Shown here piece by piece: positions 1 through 7,225 of a stretch of DNA of 29,259 nucleotides (position 1 is its first letter; every line of letters starts with the position of its first letter). The DNA comes from a virus. The notes beneath the pieces were generated by a model. That model was not told the DNA's origin, did not search any database, and worked only from the letters and a program-made list of their open reading frames with translations. The translations under genes and the position numbers were made by a program. The DNA is taken from positions 1 to 29,259 of the IMG/VR virus record IMGVR_UViG_3300033993_000945. One strand, written 5' to 3'.

Positions 1-1
1 G

Positions 2-1174
2 ATCCAGCCGACGCCTGACCCAACGGAGTATCGGCAGGACGAGATTTTTCATCTTCGCTGGCTTTCATCCGACGGGGTGACAGGGTACCTGCCAACTACC
101 CTGTCGCGAGACGCGATCGGCTTGGCGCGAGCTACGGAACTGCACTCCGGCAGCTTCTTCGGGCACGGCGCGCAGGTCGGAACCTACATCGAAACCGACC
201 AGCCTCACAAACCCGAGGTGCTCGCCCGGTTCAAAGACCAGTGGAATGACGCCCATCAAGGGCCGGACAAGGCATACAAAACCGTCATCATGCCGTTCGG
301 CTTTCACCGCAAGCAGGTCGAAGTCAGGAACGACACGTCTCAGCTCGTCGAGACCAGACGCTTTCAGTTGGCTGAAGTGGCACGCTGCTATCGTGTGCCA
401 CAGTATTTGATCGGCGACTTGTCGGATGTTCGGCACAGTACCGTCGAGCAGCAGGCGATCGACTTCGTCACGTTCTCGCTGTTGCCCTGGTGCCGGCGGT
501 GGGAGATGGCGTGTCGGCGAGACCTCGTGGTCGACGACAAGCAGTATTTCTGTCAGTTCGACTTGAACTCGCTGATGGCCGGCGACTACGCCGCGCGGTC
601 GCAGTTCATTCGTGAGATGGCGAACCTCGGCGCTCTCGACATCGACGAGATTCGCGCGCAGATCGGCTACAACCCGCTCCCCGACGGCGTCGGAAAGAAG
701 CGGTTCATTCAGGTGAACATGCAACTGCTGGAGGCGTTCACGCTTGAGAACCCAACCGGCCAGAAGCCGCAGACTCCCGCTCCCCAGGGCAGCGTTGACG
801 GGCCGCCGGAACCGACGGTTGGCGATGCCCCCGACAGAGAAGACGCCCCCGACGCCCGCCAGATCGCAGGAGCCGAAGTTGTCTTCAAGACTTCTCTCCG
901 GCGACTCGCCGCCATCGAGGCTGACGGCGTCCTTGAGCGACGCAATAAGCCCGAGAAGCTTGCTGCGTGGCTTGATCAGATGACCGGCCGGATGCGTGAA
1001 GAGCTTCGCGAGTCCGCACAGGCTACCGGAAGAGACATCGACAAGTTCGTGGGCTCGTGGATGAGTCGCTCGCGAGAACTCCTGCTCGAGTGCCATCGCA
1101 GCGGCCAGAAGTACGAATCAGTAACCGAGGACTGGTGCGACAAGCACCTGACGAGCGATGCCACAAGCACCTGA
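2..1174 (+). CDS. Phage portal protein, HK97 family (5'-truncated)
   Basis: The reading frame is open from base 2, so the N-terminal part of the protein lies outside the window. The visible 390 codons match the C-terminal half of HK97-type portals: an E-x-I-F-H-L-R-W stretch followed by SSDGVTGYLP, then Ala/Arg-rich helices, a FARFKDQWND-like wing helix, a R-x-F-Q-L-A-E-V-A-R helix followed by Y-R-V-P-Q-Y-L-I-G-D, and an E-Q-Q-A-I-D-F-V helix leading to LLPWCRRWE. These are the usual landmarks of this family. The portal dodecamer is the DNA gate at one head vertex and binds terminase and connector. The last ~130 residues are a Pro/Asp-rich tail plus charged helices, less conserved. The stop overlaps the next gene by 17 nt, implying translational coupling. 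Family assignment is firm; the true start is not visible. Confidence 0.9.
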   Translation: MQPTPDPTEYRQDEIFHLRWLSSDGVTGYLPTTLSRDAIGLARATELHSGSFFGHGAQVGTYIETDQPHKPEVLARFKDQWNDAHQGPDKAYKTVIMPFGFHRKQVEVRNDTSQLVETRRFQLAEVARCYRVPQYLIGDLSDVRHSTVEQQAIDFVTFSLLPWCRRWEMACRRDLVVDDKQYFCQFDLNSLMAGDYAARSQFIREMANLGALDIDEIRAQIGYNPLPDGVGKKRFIQVNMQLLEAFTLENPTGQKPQTPAPQGSVDGPPEPTVGDAPDREDAPDARQIAGAEVVFKTSLRRLAAIEADGVLERRNKPEKLAAWLDQMTGRMREELRESAQATGRDIDKFVGSWMSRSRELLLECHRSGQKYESVTEDWCDKHLTSDATST

Positions 1175-1631
1175 AGGCGTGATCGACGCCCTGCAAGCCT
1201 CCGTTCGGCTGCACATGACCGCGATTGAACACTATCAGTCGCTGGCCGAGCACTTCGACCGCTGGGGCTACGGCAAACTTGCCGACACGAGTCGCGGCGA
1301 GGCCGAAGAGGAACGCCGGCATCTGCATGAGGTTCAGGCGCGGCTCGAATACTACGACGTTCAGCCGACCTACGACCACGACCAGCCCGATTGGCCCAGG
1401 CACGACTACGAGGGCATCCTCGCAGCCAACCTCTCGCTTGAAACCGCCGCCGCGGAGGTCGAGCGAGCCAACGTGGCGGCCTGCCGCGCCGTCGGCGACG
1501 AGATTTCTGCCGTCATCTTCACTCAGTTGCTCGAAGGCAGCGAAGAAGCGGTGGCGGCGATCGAGGCAAAACAGCGTGTTATCGAACAGATCGGTCTGGA
1601 CAACTACCTCGCGAATCAGGTGACGGCATGA
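1158..1631 (+). CDS. Bacterioferritin-like protein in the head operon
   Basis: 157 aa, aligning by eye to E. coli bacterioferritin (158 aa) over nearly its whole length without gaps, offset by one residue. Shared landmarks are the A-I-x-x-Y of helix A, W-G-x-x-K-L, the E-x-x-R-H of helix B, L-x-L-E of helix C, and a C-terminal I-E-Q-I-G-L-D-N-Y-L that is close to the bacterioferritin ending. Of the six di-iron ligands, three are kept (E52, H55, E95). The other three appear changed: E18 to H19, E127 to S128, H130 to A131, although E129/E130 lie adjacent. The haem-ligand Met52 is Arg53. The fold is therefore probably a ferritin four-helix bundle with a partial or altered metal site. It sits between portal and prohead protease (17-nt and 4-nt overlaps), so it is made with the head proteins. 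A structural, iron-carrying or iron-sequestering role is inference. Confidence 0.8.
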   Translation: MPQAPEGVIDALQASVRLHMTAIEHYQSLAEHFDRWGYGKLADTSRGEAEEERRHLHEVQARLEYYDVQPTYDHDQPDWPRHDYEGILAANLSLETAAAEVERANVAACRAVGDEISAVIFTQLLEGSEEAVAAIEAKQRVIEQIGLDNYLANQVTA

Positions 1632-3298
1632 GCAACGAGATTGAGCGGCGCACGACGGTTTCGGACGCGACGATCGAGTACCGAGACATGGGTAACGGCG
1701 AAAAAAAGCCCGTGATTTCGGGCTACGCCGCCGTTTTTAACGCCGAAAGCCGCAACCTGGGTGGCTTCATCGAGACGATTCACCCGAATGCGTTCGACGA
1801 AGTGCTCGCCGAGAACCCCGATGTCATCGGCGTGTTCAATCACGACCGCAACCTGCTGCTCGGACGTACCGGAAATGGTACTATGCGACTCAAGAAAGAC
1901 CCGTATGGGCTTCGCTACGAGATCACGCCGAACGAAAACACCTCCATCGGCCGCGACGTGGTCGAATGGGTGAAGGATCGGACGGTTGTCGGGTCCAGTT
2001 TCGCCTTCGCGATCAAGCGAGAAGGCGGTGATTCGTGGTCGACGGACAGTCAGCGTGGTCTTCGCAGGCGTGAGGTGCGTGCGATCGGGCTGCTCGAGGA
2101 CGTTGGGCCCGTGGTTCGGCCCGCATACGACTCTTCCAGCGTGGTTGTGAGCCGTCGAGCCATCGAAATGGCCCTGGGTGAGTCATTCCGGCCCATCCAG
2201 ACGATGGCGAATGCGTCGAAGCGCGGCCTGAAGCTGGCCCAGAGGCACGAAAGCATCGATTCTCGCCTTCTTTGCATCGCCGAACGAGTCGCGAACCGCG
2301 AAATCGTCAGTGTCGAGGAGGTTTCGTACCTCTCCGGCGTCTACGAGCGGTGTTTGGCGGCGAAAGTGACGGGCTGGTCAGGCTCGCCAGCCTGGATCGA
2401 GTGGCAACTGGCCGGCGGCGACGCTGGCGAGAAGTGGGTGGATCGGCGTGCTGCTTCCGCGCCCGCGGAGGCAGCCCCGTCGGTGGACTCTTCTGCTGAA
2501 ACCACCCCCGAGGCTGCCTCAGATGAGACCCGCGCCGCCTCCGACGTAAATCTGAAGCCCACCGCGGGCATGGCAGCCGCCGCGAAGCGCGGTCTGGCCC
2601 TGCACGAGGAGGGCCGATCGGGCGACGGGCTGAAGCCTGAGACGGTGGCCCGTGCCGGCAAGATCGCCGCACGCGAAGAACTGACGCCCGAGCACGTTCG
2701 CGAGATGCGAGCGTGGTTCCGACGCCACAAGGTCGACAAGAGACCCGGCTGGTCGAATAAGGGCGAGGAAACGCCAGGGTACACCGCCTGGATGCTGTGG
2801 GGCGGCGATCCAGCGTGGCGGTGGAGTGAGGCCAAGGTCTCGCAGATCGAGCGGGCGAGCGGCAAACGTGACATCGGCGAAGACGGCGTCGAAGGTGAGT
2901 ATGCGGACACGCTGTCGGCGGTGAACCTCGCGCTTGCGGAGTGCTACGAGGGCATCGCCGAGGAGTACGGTCCCTGGAGCCCGGATGACGCTCACTACAT
3001 GACCGAGAACCCGTTCGCAAATGACGGATTGAAGTGCAGCAACTGCGTCTTCTTCGAGTCCGAGGAAGGCAGATGCTACATCGTGAGTGGAGAAATTGCG
3101 GCCGACGCCGTGTGCAAGCTGTGGATCATCCCCGAGGAACGTATGAGCGCAGAAGAGAAGAAGCCGGAGCCGGTTGATGACAAGCCCGCCGAGGACATGC
3201 GTGCGGAGCAGGAGAACATCGACATCGCCGTCAAGCTCGCGAACCTGAAGGCGACAATTCTTCGGACTCAGTTGCACGGCGCAAGTCAAGGTCGCTAG
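1628..3298 (+). CDS. HK97-type prohead protease with long multi-domain C-terminal extension
   Basis: 556 aa; starts at an ATGA overlap. Residues 1-185 are the S78/U35-type prohead protease: SGYAAVFN near the start, catalytic-type His72 in V-F-N-H-D, Ser124 in S-S-F-A-F, and a L-L-E-D-V-G-P-V-V-R-P-A-Y strand. It should cleave the capsid N-terminal scaffold domain during maturation. Usual family length is about 200 aa; the remaining ~370 aa are extra. Residues 193-274 and 315-404 are two diverged copies of one domain (KRGLxL start, GW then A/W-rich GGD end), linked by an Ala/Ser/Glu-rich stretch. Residues 470-496 hold C470-x2-C473-x9-C483-x12-C496 followed by K-L-W, spaced like a high-potential iron-sulfur protein. 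The end is charged. The extension could act as an internal scaffold or be a fused structural protein; this is inference. Confidence 0.88.
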   Translation: MSNEIERRTTVSDATIEYRDMGNGEKKPVISGYAAVFNAESRNLGGFIETIHPNAFDEVLAENPDVIGVFNHDRNLLLGRTGNGTMRLKKDPYGLRYEITPNENTSIGRDVVEWVKDRTVVGSSFAFAIKREGGDSWSTDSQRGLRRREVRAIGLLEDVGPVVRPAYDSSSVVVSRRAIEMALGESFRPIQTMANASKRGLKLAQRHESIDSRLLCIAERVANREIVSVEEVSYLSGVYERCLAAKVTGWSGSPAWIEWQLAGGDAGEKWVDRRAASAPAEAAPSVDSSAETTPEAASDETRAASDVNLKPTAGMAAAAKRGLALHEEGRSGDGLKPETVARAGKIAAREELTPEHVREMRAWFRRHKVDKRPGWSNKGEETPGYTAWMLWGGDPAWRWSEAKVSQIERASGKRDIGEDGVEGEYADTLSAVNLALAECYEGIAEEYGPWSPDDAHYMTENPFANDGLKCSNCVFFESEEGRCYIVSGEIAADAVCKLWIIPEERMSAEEKKPEPVDDKPAEDMRAEQENIDIAVKLANLKATILRTQLHGASQGR

Positions 3299-3312
3299 GC
3301 TACATAGAGAGA

Positions 3313-3346
3313 CATTGCCTCACGACGGATGTCGTGAGGGGCAGTG
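3313..3346 (+). promoter_or_regulatory. Strong hairpin in the leader of the capsid gene
   Basis: A perfect 9-bp stem (3318-3326 with 3331-3339) closes a GGAT tetraloop. The stem can alternatively extend to about 14 bp by pairing 3313-3319 with 3340-3346 (one G-U pair, two-base bulge). No T-run follows, so it does not look like an intrinsic terminator. It lies 15 nt after the protease stop and about 100 nt before the capsid start. RNA processing, stability or translational control are possible. Confidence 0.6.
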
Positions 3347-3353
3347 CGAGCGA

Positions 3354-3367
3354 CTTGAGGATTCAAG
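3354..3367 (+). promoter_or_regulatory. Second small hairpin in the capsid leader, GGAT loop
   Basis: A 5-bp inverted repeat (CTTGA/TCAAG) with a GGAT loop. It follows the larger hairpin by 7 nt and repeats the same loop sequence. Stability alone is modest; its interest is the matching loop. Confidence 0.4.
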
Positions 3368-3381
3368 CACGCGGCGCGCTA

Positions 3382-3424
3382 GCGGGATCACCCGCCGGCC
3401 GCCGCGATTGTGCGTTTGGCCGGC
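3382..3424 (+). promoter_or_regulatory. Alternative GC-rich hairpins just upstream of the capsid ribosome binding site
   Basis: GCGGG at 3382-3386 pairs with CCCGC at 3391-3395 (loop ATCA). GCCGGCC at 3394-3400 pairs with GGCCGGC at 3418-3424 (17-nt loop). The two stems share two bases, so they compete. The second stem ends 7 nt before the AAGGAG at 3432-3437, leaving the ribosome binding site exposed. Confidence 0.45.
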
Positions 3425-3446
3425 TCAAACCAAGGAGCAGGCCAAA

Positions 3447-4799
3447 ATGGCGTCGAATCTCAAGCGTCTTCAGGAACGTGCAGCGGCTGTCGCCGCTCGG
3501 ATGACCGAACTGTCCGGTATCGAGGATCGCTCGGCCGAGCAGACCAAGGAACTCATCTCGCTCGGCACTCAGGCCGACGACCTGAAGACCTCCCTGGACT
3601 TCGAGGAGCGGATCGCCGCGAAGGAAGCCGAACTGCGGGCCGTGGTCGAGAAGGCCGCCCCTGCCCCGGCTCCGGCTGCTGAAGTCGCCGCGAAGGTCGA
3701 GGAGAAGAAGGTCGAGATTCGTTCGATCCAGCCTCACCACACCAGCCTGCGTGCATTCAACGACGGCCCCGAGGCTGTCGAGAGTGCCTACCGCTGCGGC
3801 AGGTGGCTCCGGGCTCACATCTTCAAGAACGCCGAAGACCTCCGGTGGTGCAAGGATCACGGCGTCGAGAACCGCGCGATGGGCGAGAACAGCAACGCTT
3901 CTGGCGGTGCTCTCGTCCCAGAGGAGTTCGCTTCTCGCGTGATCAGGTTGGTGGAAAATTTCGGCACCTTCGCAGCGAGCAATGTCGAGAAGGTGACGAT
4001 GACCCGCGACACGATGATCATCCCGAAGCGTGTCACGGGCACCACGGCCTACTTCGTCGGCGAAGGCACCGCGGTGAGCGAGAGCGAGCCGACCTACTCG
4101 AACGTGCAGCTCATTGCCAAGAAATTGGCCGTGGGAACCCGCATGTCGAGCGAGGTGGTGGAAGACGCTCTTGTGTCGATCGCTGATGCCGTGGCTACGG
4201 AGTTCGCGACGAGCTTGGCCTACAAGACCGACTTGGTCGGCTGGCTCGGCGCGGGCGACTCTGCTTCGGGCGGAATCTACGGCGTGGTGCCGAAGGTCAA
4301 TGACGGCACGCACAACGCGGGCGTCGTGACTGCCGGTGCTGGTGCCACGGGCTTCGAGACCCTGACCGTGACCGACTTCATCAAGGTCATCGGCAAGATG
4401 CCTCTCTACGCCCGCCAGGGTGCAGCGTGGTACATCTCGCCGGCCGGCTTTGCTGCCTCGATGGCCCGCCTCCGCTACGCGGCCGGTGGCAACACCGTCG
4501 AGCAGGTCGGCGGTGGCGTGACCGAGCAGTTCATGGGATTTCCTGTGAACTACGTTCACGTCCTCGACGGCACGCTCGGTGCCGATCCGGGCAAGGTCAA
4601 GGTTCTCTTCGCGAACCTGGGTCTGTCCAGCATCTACGCTCGTCGCCGCGACTTCGCAGTGCGGATGTACGACCAAGTCTACGCCACGACCGATCAGCTC
4701 TTGCTCCAAGGCACGATGCGGTTCGACGTGGTTCATCACTCGCTCGGCGACAACACGACCGCCGGCCCCGTGGTTGCTCTCAAGTCCGCGGCGTCGTGA
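3447..4799 (+). CDS. Major capsid protein, HK97 fold
   Basis: 450 aa. The ATG at 3447 is chosen over the in-frame upstream start at 3315 because AAGGAG lies at 3432-3437 with proper spacing, and the upstream 44 codons are the hairpin leader. Residues 1-~105 are a charged coiled coil plus Ala/Pro/Glu-rich linker, the delta (scaffold) domain expected to be removed by the protease. The shell begins around residue 140 with N-A-S-G-G-A-L-V-P, then V-T-M-T-R-D-T-M-I-I-P, A-Y-F-V-G-E-G, and the long spine region with K-K-L-A-V-G-T-R-M-S-S-E. The C-terminal half has W-Y-I-S-P-A-G and a final R-M-Y-D-Q-V-Y. All are typical of the family. It forms the icosahedral shell. No lysine/asparagine crosslinking can be judged by eye. 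Confidence 0.93.
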   Translation: MASNLKRLQERAAAVAARMTELSGIEDRSAEQTKELISLGTQADDLKTSLDFEERIAAKEAELRAVVEKAAPAPAPAAEVAAKVEEKKVEIRSIQPHHTSLRAFNDGPEAVESAYRCGRWLRAHIFKNAEDLRWCKDHGVENRAMGENSNASGGALVPEEFASRVIRLVENFGTFAASNVEKVTMTRDTMIIPKRVTGTTAYFVGEGTAVSESEPTYSNVQLIAKKLAVGTRMSSEVVEDALVSIADAVATEFATSLAYKTDLVGWLGAGDSASGGIYGVVPKVNDGTHNAGVVTAGAGATGFETLTVTDFIKVIGKMPLYARQGAAWYISPAGFAASMARLRYAAGGNTVEQVGGGVTEQFMGFPVNYVHVLDGTLGADPGKVKVLFANLGLSSIYARRRDFAVRMYDQVYATTDQLLLQGTMRFDVVHHSLGDNTTAGPVVALKSAAS

Positions 4800-4837
4800 G
4801 CCTGACAACACCCCTCTAGAAGGAGAACCCTAGAACC

Positions 4838-5263
4838 ATGATCCATTCTCAGAACGACAAGGTTGTCGGCTCCGTCCCAGCGGCCGTCGGCACCAGCGCA
4901 GTGACCCTGACGATCGACACCCGCGGCTACGATCACGCGAGCGTGACCGTGATGCGGGCGAGCAACGCCTCGACGGTTTTCGCCAGCGTGCTGAAGGTCG
5001 AAGAGTCGGACGACAACGTGTCCTACTCGAACGTGCCCGGTCTCGTCGGCGGCACCGACTTCACGATTCCGACCGTGTCAGACACGGCCGTGGCATCGAT
5101 CGTGAAGCTCGATGTCGACACCAAGGCGAAGAAGCGTTACCTCAAGGTCACGGCGACCCCCGCGGTCAGCGTGAACACTGTGGTGACGGCTCGTCTGTCG
5201 CGTGGCGAAGAGGCTCCGGTGACGGCGGCTGATGCTGGCGTGCTCGGCTGGGTTAAGGGCTGA
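4838..5263 (+). CDS. Probable head decoration (capsid-associated) protein
   Basis: 141 aa, beta-rich, starting at ATG 4838 behind AAGGAG (about 4820). The pattern (V-T-L-T-I-D-T-R-G-Y near residue 30, V-E-E-S-D-D-N-V-S-Y-S-N-V at mid-length, K-K-R-Y-L-K-V-T-A-T before the end, then L-S-R-G-E-E-A-P) is one I associate with small proteins encoded directly downstream of HK97-type capsid genes in many siphoviruses. These are usually taken to be decoration or minor head proteins. No catalytic motif, signal peptide or membrane segment. The role rests on position and general resemblance. Confidence 0.6.
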   Translation: MIHSQNDKVVGSVPAAVGTSAVTLTIDTRGYDHASVTVMRASNASTVFASVLKVEESDDNVSYSNVPGLVGGTDFTIPTVSDTAVASIVKLDVDTKAKKRYLKVTATPAVSVNTVVTARLSRGEEAPVTAADAGVLGWVKG

Positions 5264-5264
5264 T

Positions 5265-5317
5265 TCCCGACTTGCGGGACGGCCATGACGGCCGACAAAG
5301 GCGCATGGATGCGCGCC
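5265..5317 (+). promoter_or_regulatory. Three tandem small hairpins before the glycosyltransferase gene
   Basis: The 76-nt gap holds TCCCG/CGGGA (5265-5279), CGGCC/GGCCG (5280-5294, directly abutting) and the palindromic 5300-5317 (GCGCA, loop TGGA, TGCGC). An AAGGAG follows at 5328-5333. No T-tract is present, so these resemble the capsid leader rather than terminators. Confidence 0.45.
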
Positions 5318-5339
5318 CGCTCCACATAAGGAGCGATCC

Positions 5340-6068
5340 ATGCTGATGCGAGTAGGCAACGTCGAAGCGGAAATCAAAGTCGCGGCGGTCATGTCGACCC
5401 CGCGACTGGGATTCACCGACAACTTTTTCTGCGTCTCGTCGGCACTGGCCCCGCATGGCATCAGTCCCATCAAGGTGACGGGTGCTTTCTGGGGCCAGTG
5501 CCTTCAGCGAGCGATGGAACAGGTCATCGACTCACACGACGTGATCCTGACCGTCGACTACGACACGGTCTTCAACGCGAAGACGGTCGAGGCGTTGCTG
5601 ACGCTGCTGATGCACTCTGGTTTCGACGCAATCGCGCCGCTCCAGACGAAGCGGGAGGCGAACGCCGTGATGTTCGCCCTGGCAGGAAGCGACGCTGACG
5701 AGAGGACGACGGTCGACGGCGAATTCTTTGGCAAGGTGGTGCAGCCGGTCGAGACGGCACACTTCGGGCTGACGTTCCTGCGAACCGCCGCCCTGAAGAA
5801 GATGAAGAAGCCCTGGTTCATCGCTCGTGCGAACGACCAGGGCGAGTGGAACGGCGGGCATACCGACGAAGACATCGCCTTCTGGAAGTCCTGGGCGGCC
5901 TGTGGGAACACGCTGGGGCTAGCTACGCACGTCAGCGTCGGGCACGCCGAGTTGATGGTGACGTGGCCCTCAAGGAGCGCCGATGGCGGCAAGGTGCAGC
6001 AGCACACGACCGAGTATTGGACGAACGGCCAGAAGGCACCGGAAAACGCCTGGGGGCAGGTCAATTGA
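5340..6068 (+). CDS. Glycosyltransferase, GT-A fold (GT2-like), in the head module
   Basis: 242 aa. ATG 5340 lies 6 nt after AAGGAG. Residues 60-80 include V-I-L-T-V-D-Y-D-T-V-F, a DxD motif (D73, D75) at the end of a beta strand, as used by GT-A enzymes to hold the metal and sugar nucleotide. Later come A-H-F-G-L-T-F-L-R-T-A-A-L near residue 142, and H-T-D-E-D-I-A-F-W near residue 178, which has the form of the catalytic-acid region. The final part has V-G-H-A-E. There is no membrane segment, so it acts in the cytoplasm. Its place between decoration protein and connector genes suggests a head or tail protein may be the acceptor, but modification of a host glycan is not excluded. Sugar donor unknown. 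Confidence 0.7.
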   Translation: MLMRVGNVEAEIKVAAVMSTPRLGFTDNFFCVSSALAPHGISPIKVTGAFWGQCLQRAMEQVIDSHDVILTVDYDTVFNAKTVEALLTLLMHSGFDAIAPLQTKREANAVMFALAGSDADERTTVDGEFFGKVVQPVETAHFGLTFLRTAALKKMKKPWFIARANDQGEWNGGHTDEDIAFWKSWAACGNTLGLATHVSVGHAELMVTWPSRSADGGKVQQHTTEYWTNGQKAPENAWGQVN

Positions 6069-6256
6069 AGATTCGCATCCTCCAGAACTTCGACTGCTAC
6101 GAGAAAGGCCAAGTCTTCGAGGACTGGGCCGCTGGCATGTGCGACATCCTCATCCGCCGCGGGCTGATCGAGGAGGCCGAGACTGCCGAGTTGGTTCCCG
6201 AGACCATTGAGCGGGCTGAAGTGGCCGTGAAGCACACACCGAAGAAGAGGCGGTAA
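6065..6256 (+). CDS. Small conserved phage protein near the connector (TTG start)
   Basis: 63 aa, read from TTG 6065, which overlaps the previous stop by 4 nt; no ATG is available in frame near that point. The pattern K-I-R-I-L-Q-N-F then Y-E-K-G-Q-V-F-E-D-W-A-A-G then L-I-R-R-G-L-I-E-E-A-E is the shape of a short protein often found between capsid and connector genes. The second half is Glu-rich with a Lys/Arg end. Function unknown. It abuts the next ATG with no gap. Confidence 0.6.
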   Translation: MKIRILQNFDCYEKGQVFEDWAAGMCDILIRRGLIEEAETAELVPETIERAEVAVKHTPKKRR

Positions 6257-6898
6257 ATGGACACGATTGTCTTCGGTACGCCGCAGAGGCCGACAGCGAC
6301 GATTACGCCGTATCGCAGTCTGCGGCGCGTCACAAACCCGGCCGTGGAGCCGGTCAGCCTGTCGACGGCGAAGCAGCACTGCCGCGTGGACACTGAGGTC
6401 GACGATCTCTACATCCAAGGCTTGATCGCGGTGGCGCGGCAGTACGTCGAGGACGTGCTGGACATCACGATCTGCACGACGGTGTGGGAGGCGAAGTACG
6501 ACCTTTTCCCCGTGTGGGCGATTGTTCTGCCCAGACTCCCGATGCGAGATGCGGCGGTCACAGTCACCTATCGGAACGGCGACGGAACTTTCGGCACGAT
6601 CTCGAGCGCAAACGGCGACTTTCAGGTTGATGCGAGCGTGATGCCTGGGCGGGTTTACCCGCAATGGGCTCGCTCGTGGCCGTCGACTCGAGGTGACGAG
6701 AACTCGGTGGTCGTTCGGTATTCGGCGGGCTACGGCGACGACGGGCAGAGTGCGCCTCCCATCGTGAAGCACCTCATCTGCCTGCTTGTTGCCCACTGGT
6801 ACGACACTCGCCAGCCGGCGGTCACCGGGGCACCCGTCTCGGTGCCACAGACGTTTGAAACGCTCCTGGCCGCGGCCAGCATGGGGGTATATCGATGA
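6257..6898 (+). CDS. Head-tail connector protein, gp6-like / phiE125 gp8 family
   Basis: 213 aa. After a short variable start it reads E-P-V-S-L-S-T-A-K-Q-H-C-R-V-D-T, then D-D-L-Y-I-Q-G-L-I-A-V-A-R-Q-Y-V-E, with helical pattern and position typical of phage gp6-like connectors (the 'Lxx(A/V)K x h(c/l)rvd' start is characteristic). The middle has W-x-x-x-L-P-R-L-P-M-R-D-A-A-V-T-V-T-Y. The end has V-V-V-R-Y-S-A-G-Y-G-D and P-P-I-V-K-H-L-I-C-L-L-V-A-H-W-Y. It should form the ring beneath the portal. It starts immediately after the previous stop and ends in an ATGA overlap. Confidence 0.85.
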   Translation: MDTIVFGTPQRPTATITPYRSLRRVTNPAVEPVSLSTAKQHCRVDTEVDDLYIQGLIAVARQYVEDVLDITICTTVWEAKYDLFPVWAIVLPRLPMRDAAVTVTYRNGDGTFGTISSANGDFQVDASVMPGRVYPQWARSWPSTRGDENSVVVRYSAGYGDDGQSAPPIVKHLICLLVAHWYDTRQPAVTGAPVSVPQTFETLLAAASMGVYR

Positions 6899-7224
6899 CT
6901 GTACGAGCTAGGATCGACGTTGACGCCGTCTACCACGACGCAGGCGACTCATCGCTGACGGTCGGCGTGATCTCGGAACACATCGCCCCGTCGCTGACGA
7001 CGGCCCAGACGATCAATGGGAGCGTCGGCACAGCCGCTGTGCAGATCGTCGGGGCGACGCCTTTGTCGACGCTGGTGGTCAAGAATACGGGCTCAAGCGT
7101 ACTGCGGCTGGCAGGTGCCATTAACGTGGCTGCGGGCCGCGTGGCGGTTCTGCCGGTGACGACGACGATCACAGTGTCGGCTCCCTCTGGGTCGGGTTCC
7201 TATACCGCTCTCTGGATGGGCTGA
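6895..7224 (+). CDS. Small beta-rich protein of unknown function in the connector module
   Basis: 109 aa starting in an ATGA overlap. After ~40 residues it is almost all short hydrophobic/Thr/Val beta strands, ending T-I-T-V-S-A-P-S-G-S-G-S-Y-T-A-L-W-M-G. No charged catalytic cluster, Cys or membrane segment. Lying between connector and head closure genes, it may be a minor head or neck component. I do not recognise the family. Confidence 0.55.
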   Translation: MTVRARIDVDAVYHDAGDSSLTVGVISEHIAPSLTTAQTINGSVGTAAVQIVGATPLSTLVVKNTGSSVLRLAGAINVAAGRVAVLPVTTTITVSAPSGSGSYTALWMG

Positions 7225-7225
7225 A

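Noticed and set aside
3315-3446. N-terminal extension of the capsid gene from 3315
   Set aside because: Encodes Arg/Cys-rich sequence through the hairpins; AAGGAG is at 3432-3437 and the family-like start is the ATG at 3447.
3363-4811. 482-codon open frame on the minus strand opposite the capsid gene
   Set aside because: It mirrors the capsid gene almost exactly, is Arg/His/Val-rich with no recognisable motif, and arises from high GC at third positions. The same holds for minus-strand frames at 65-1096, 5558-6796 and 20496-21302.
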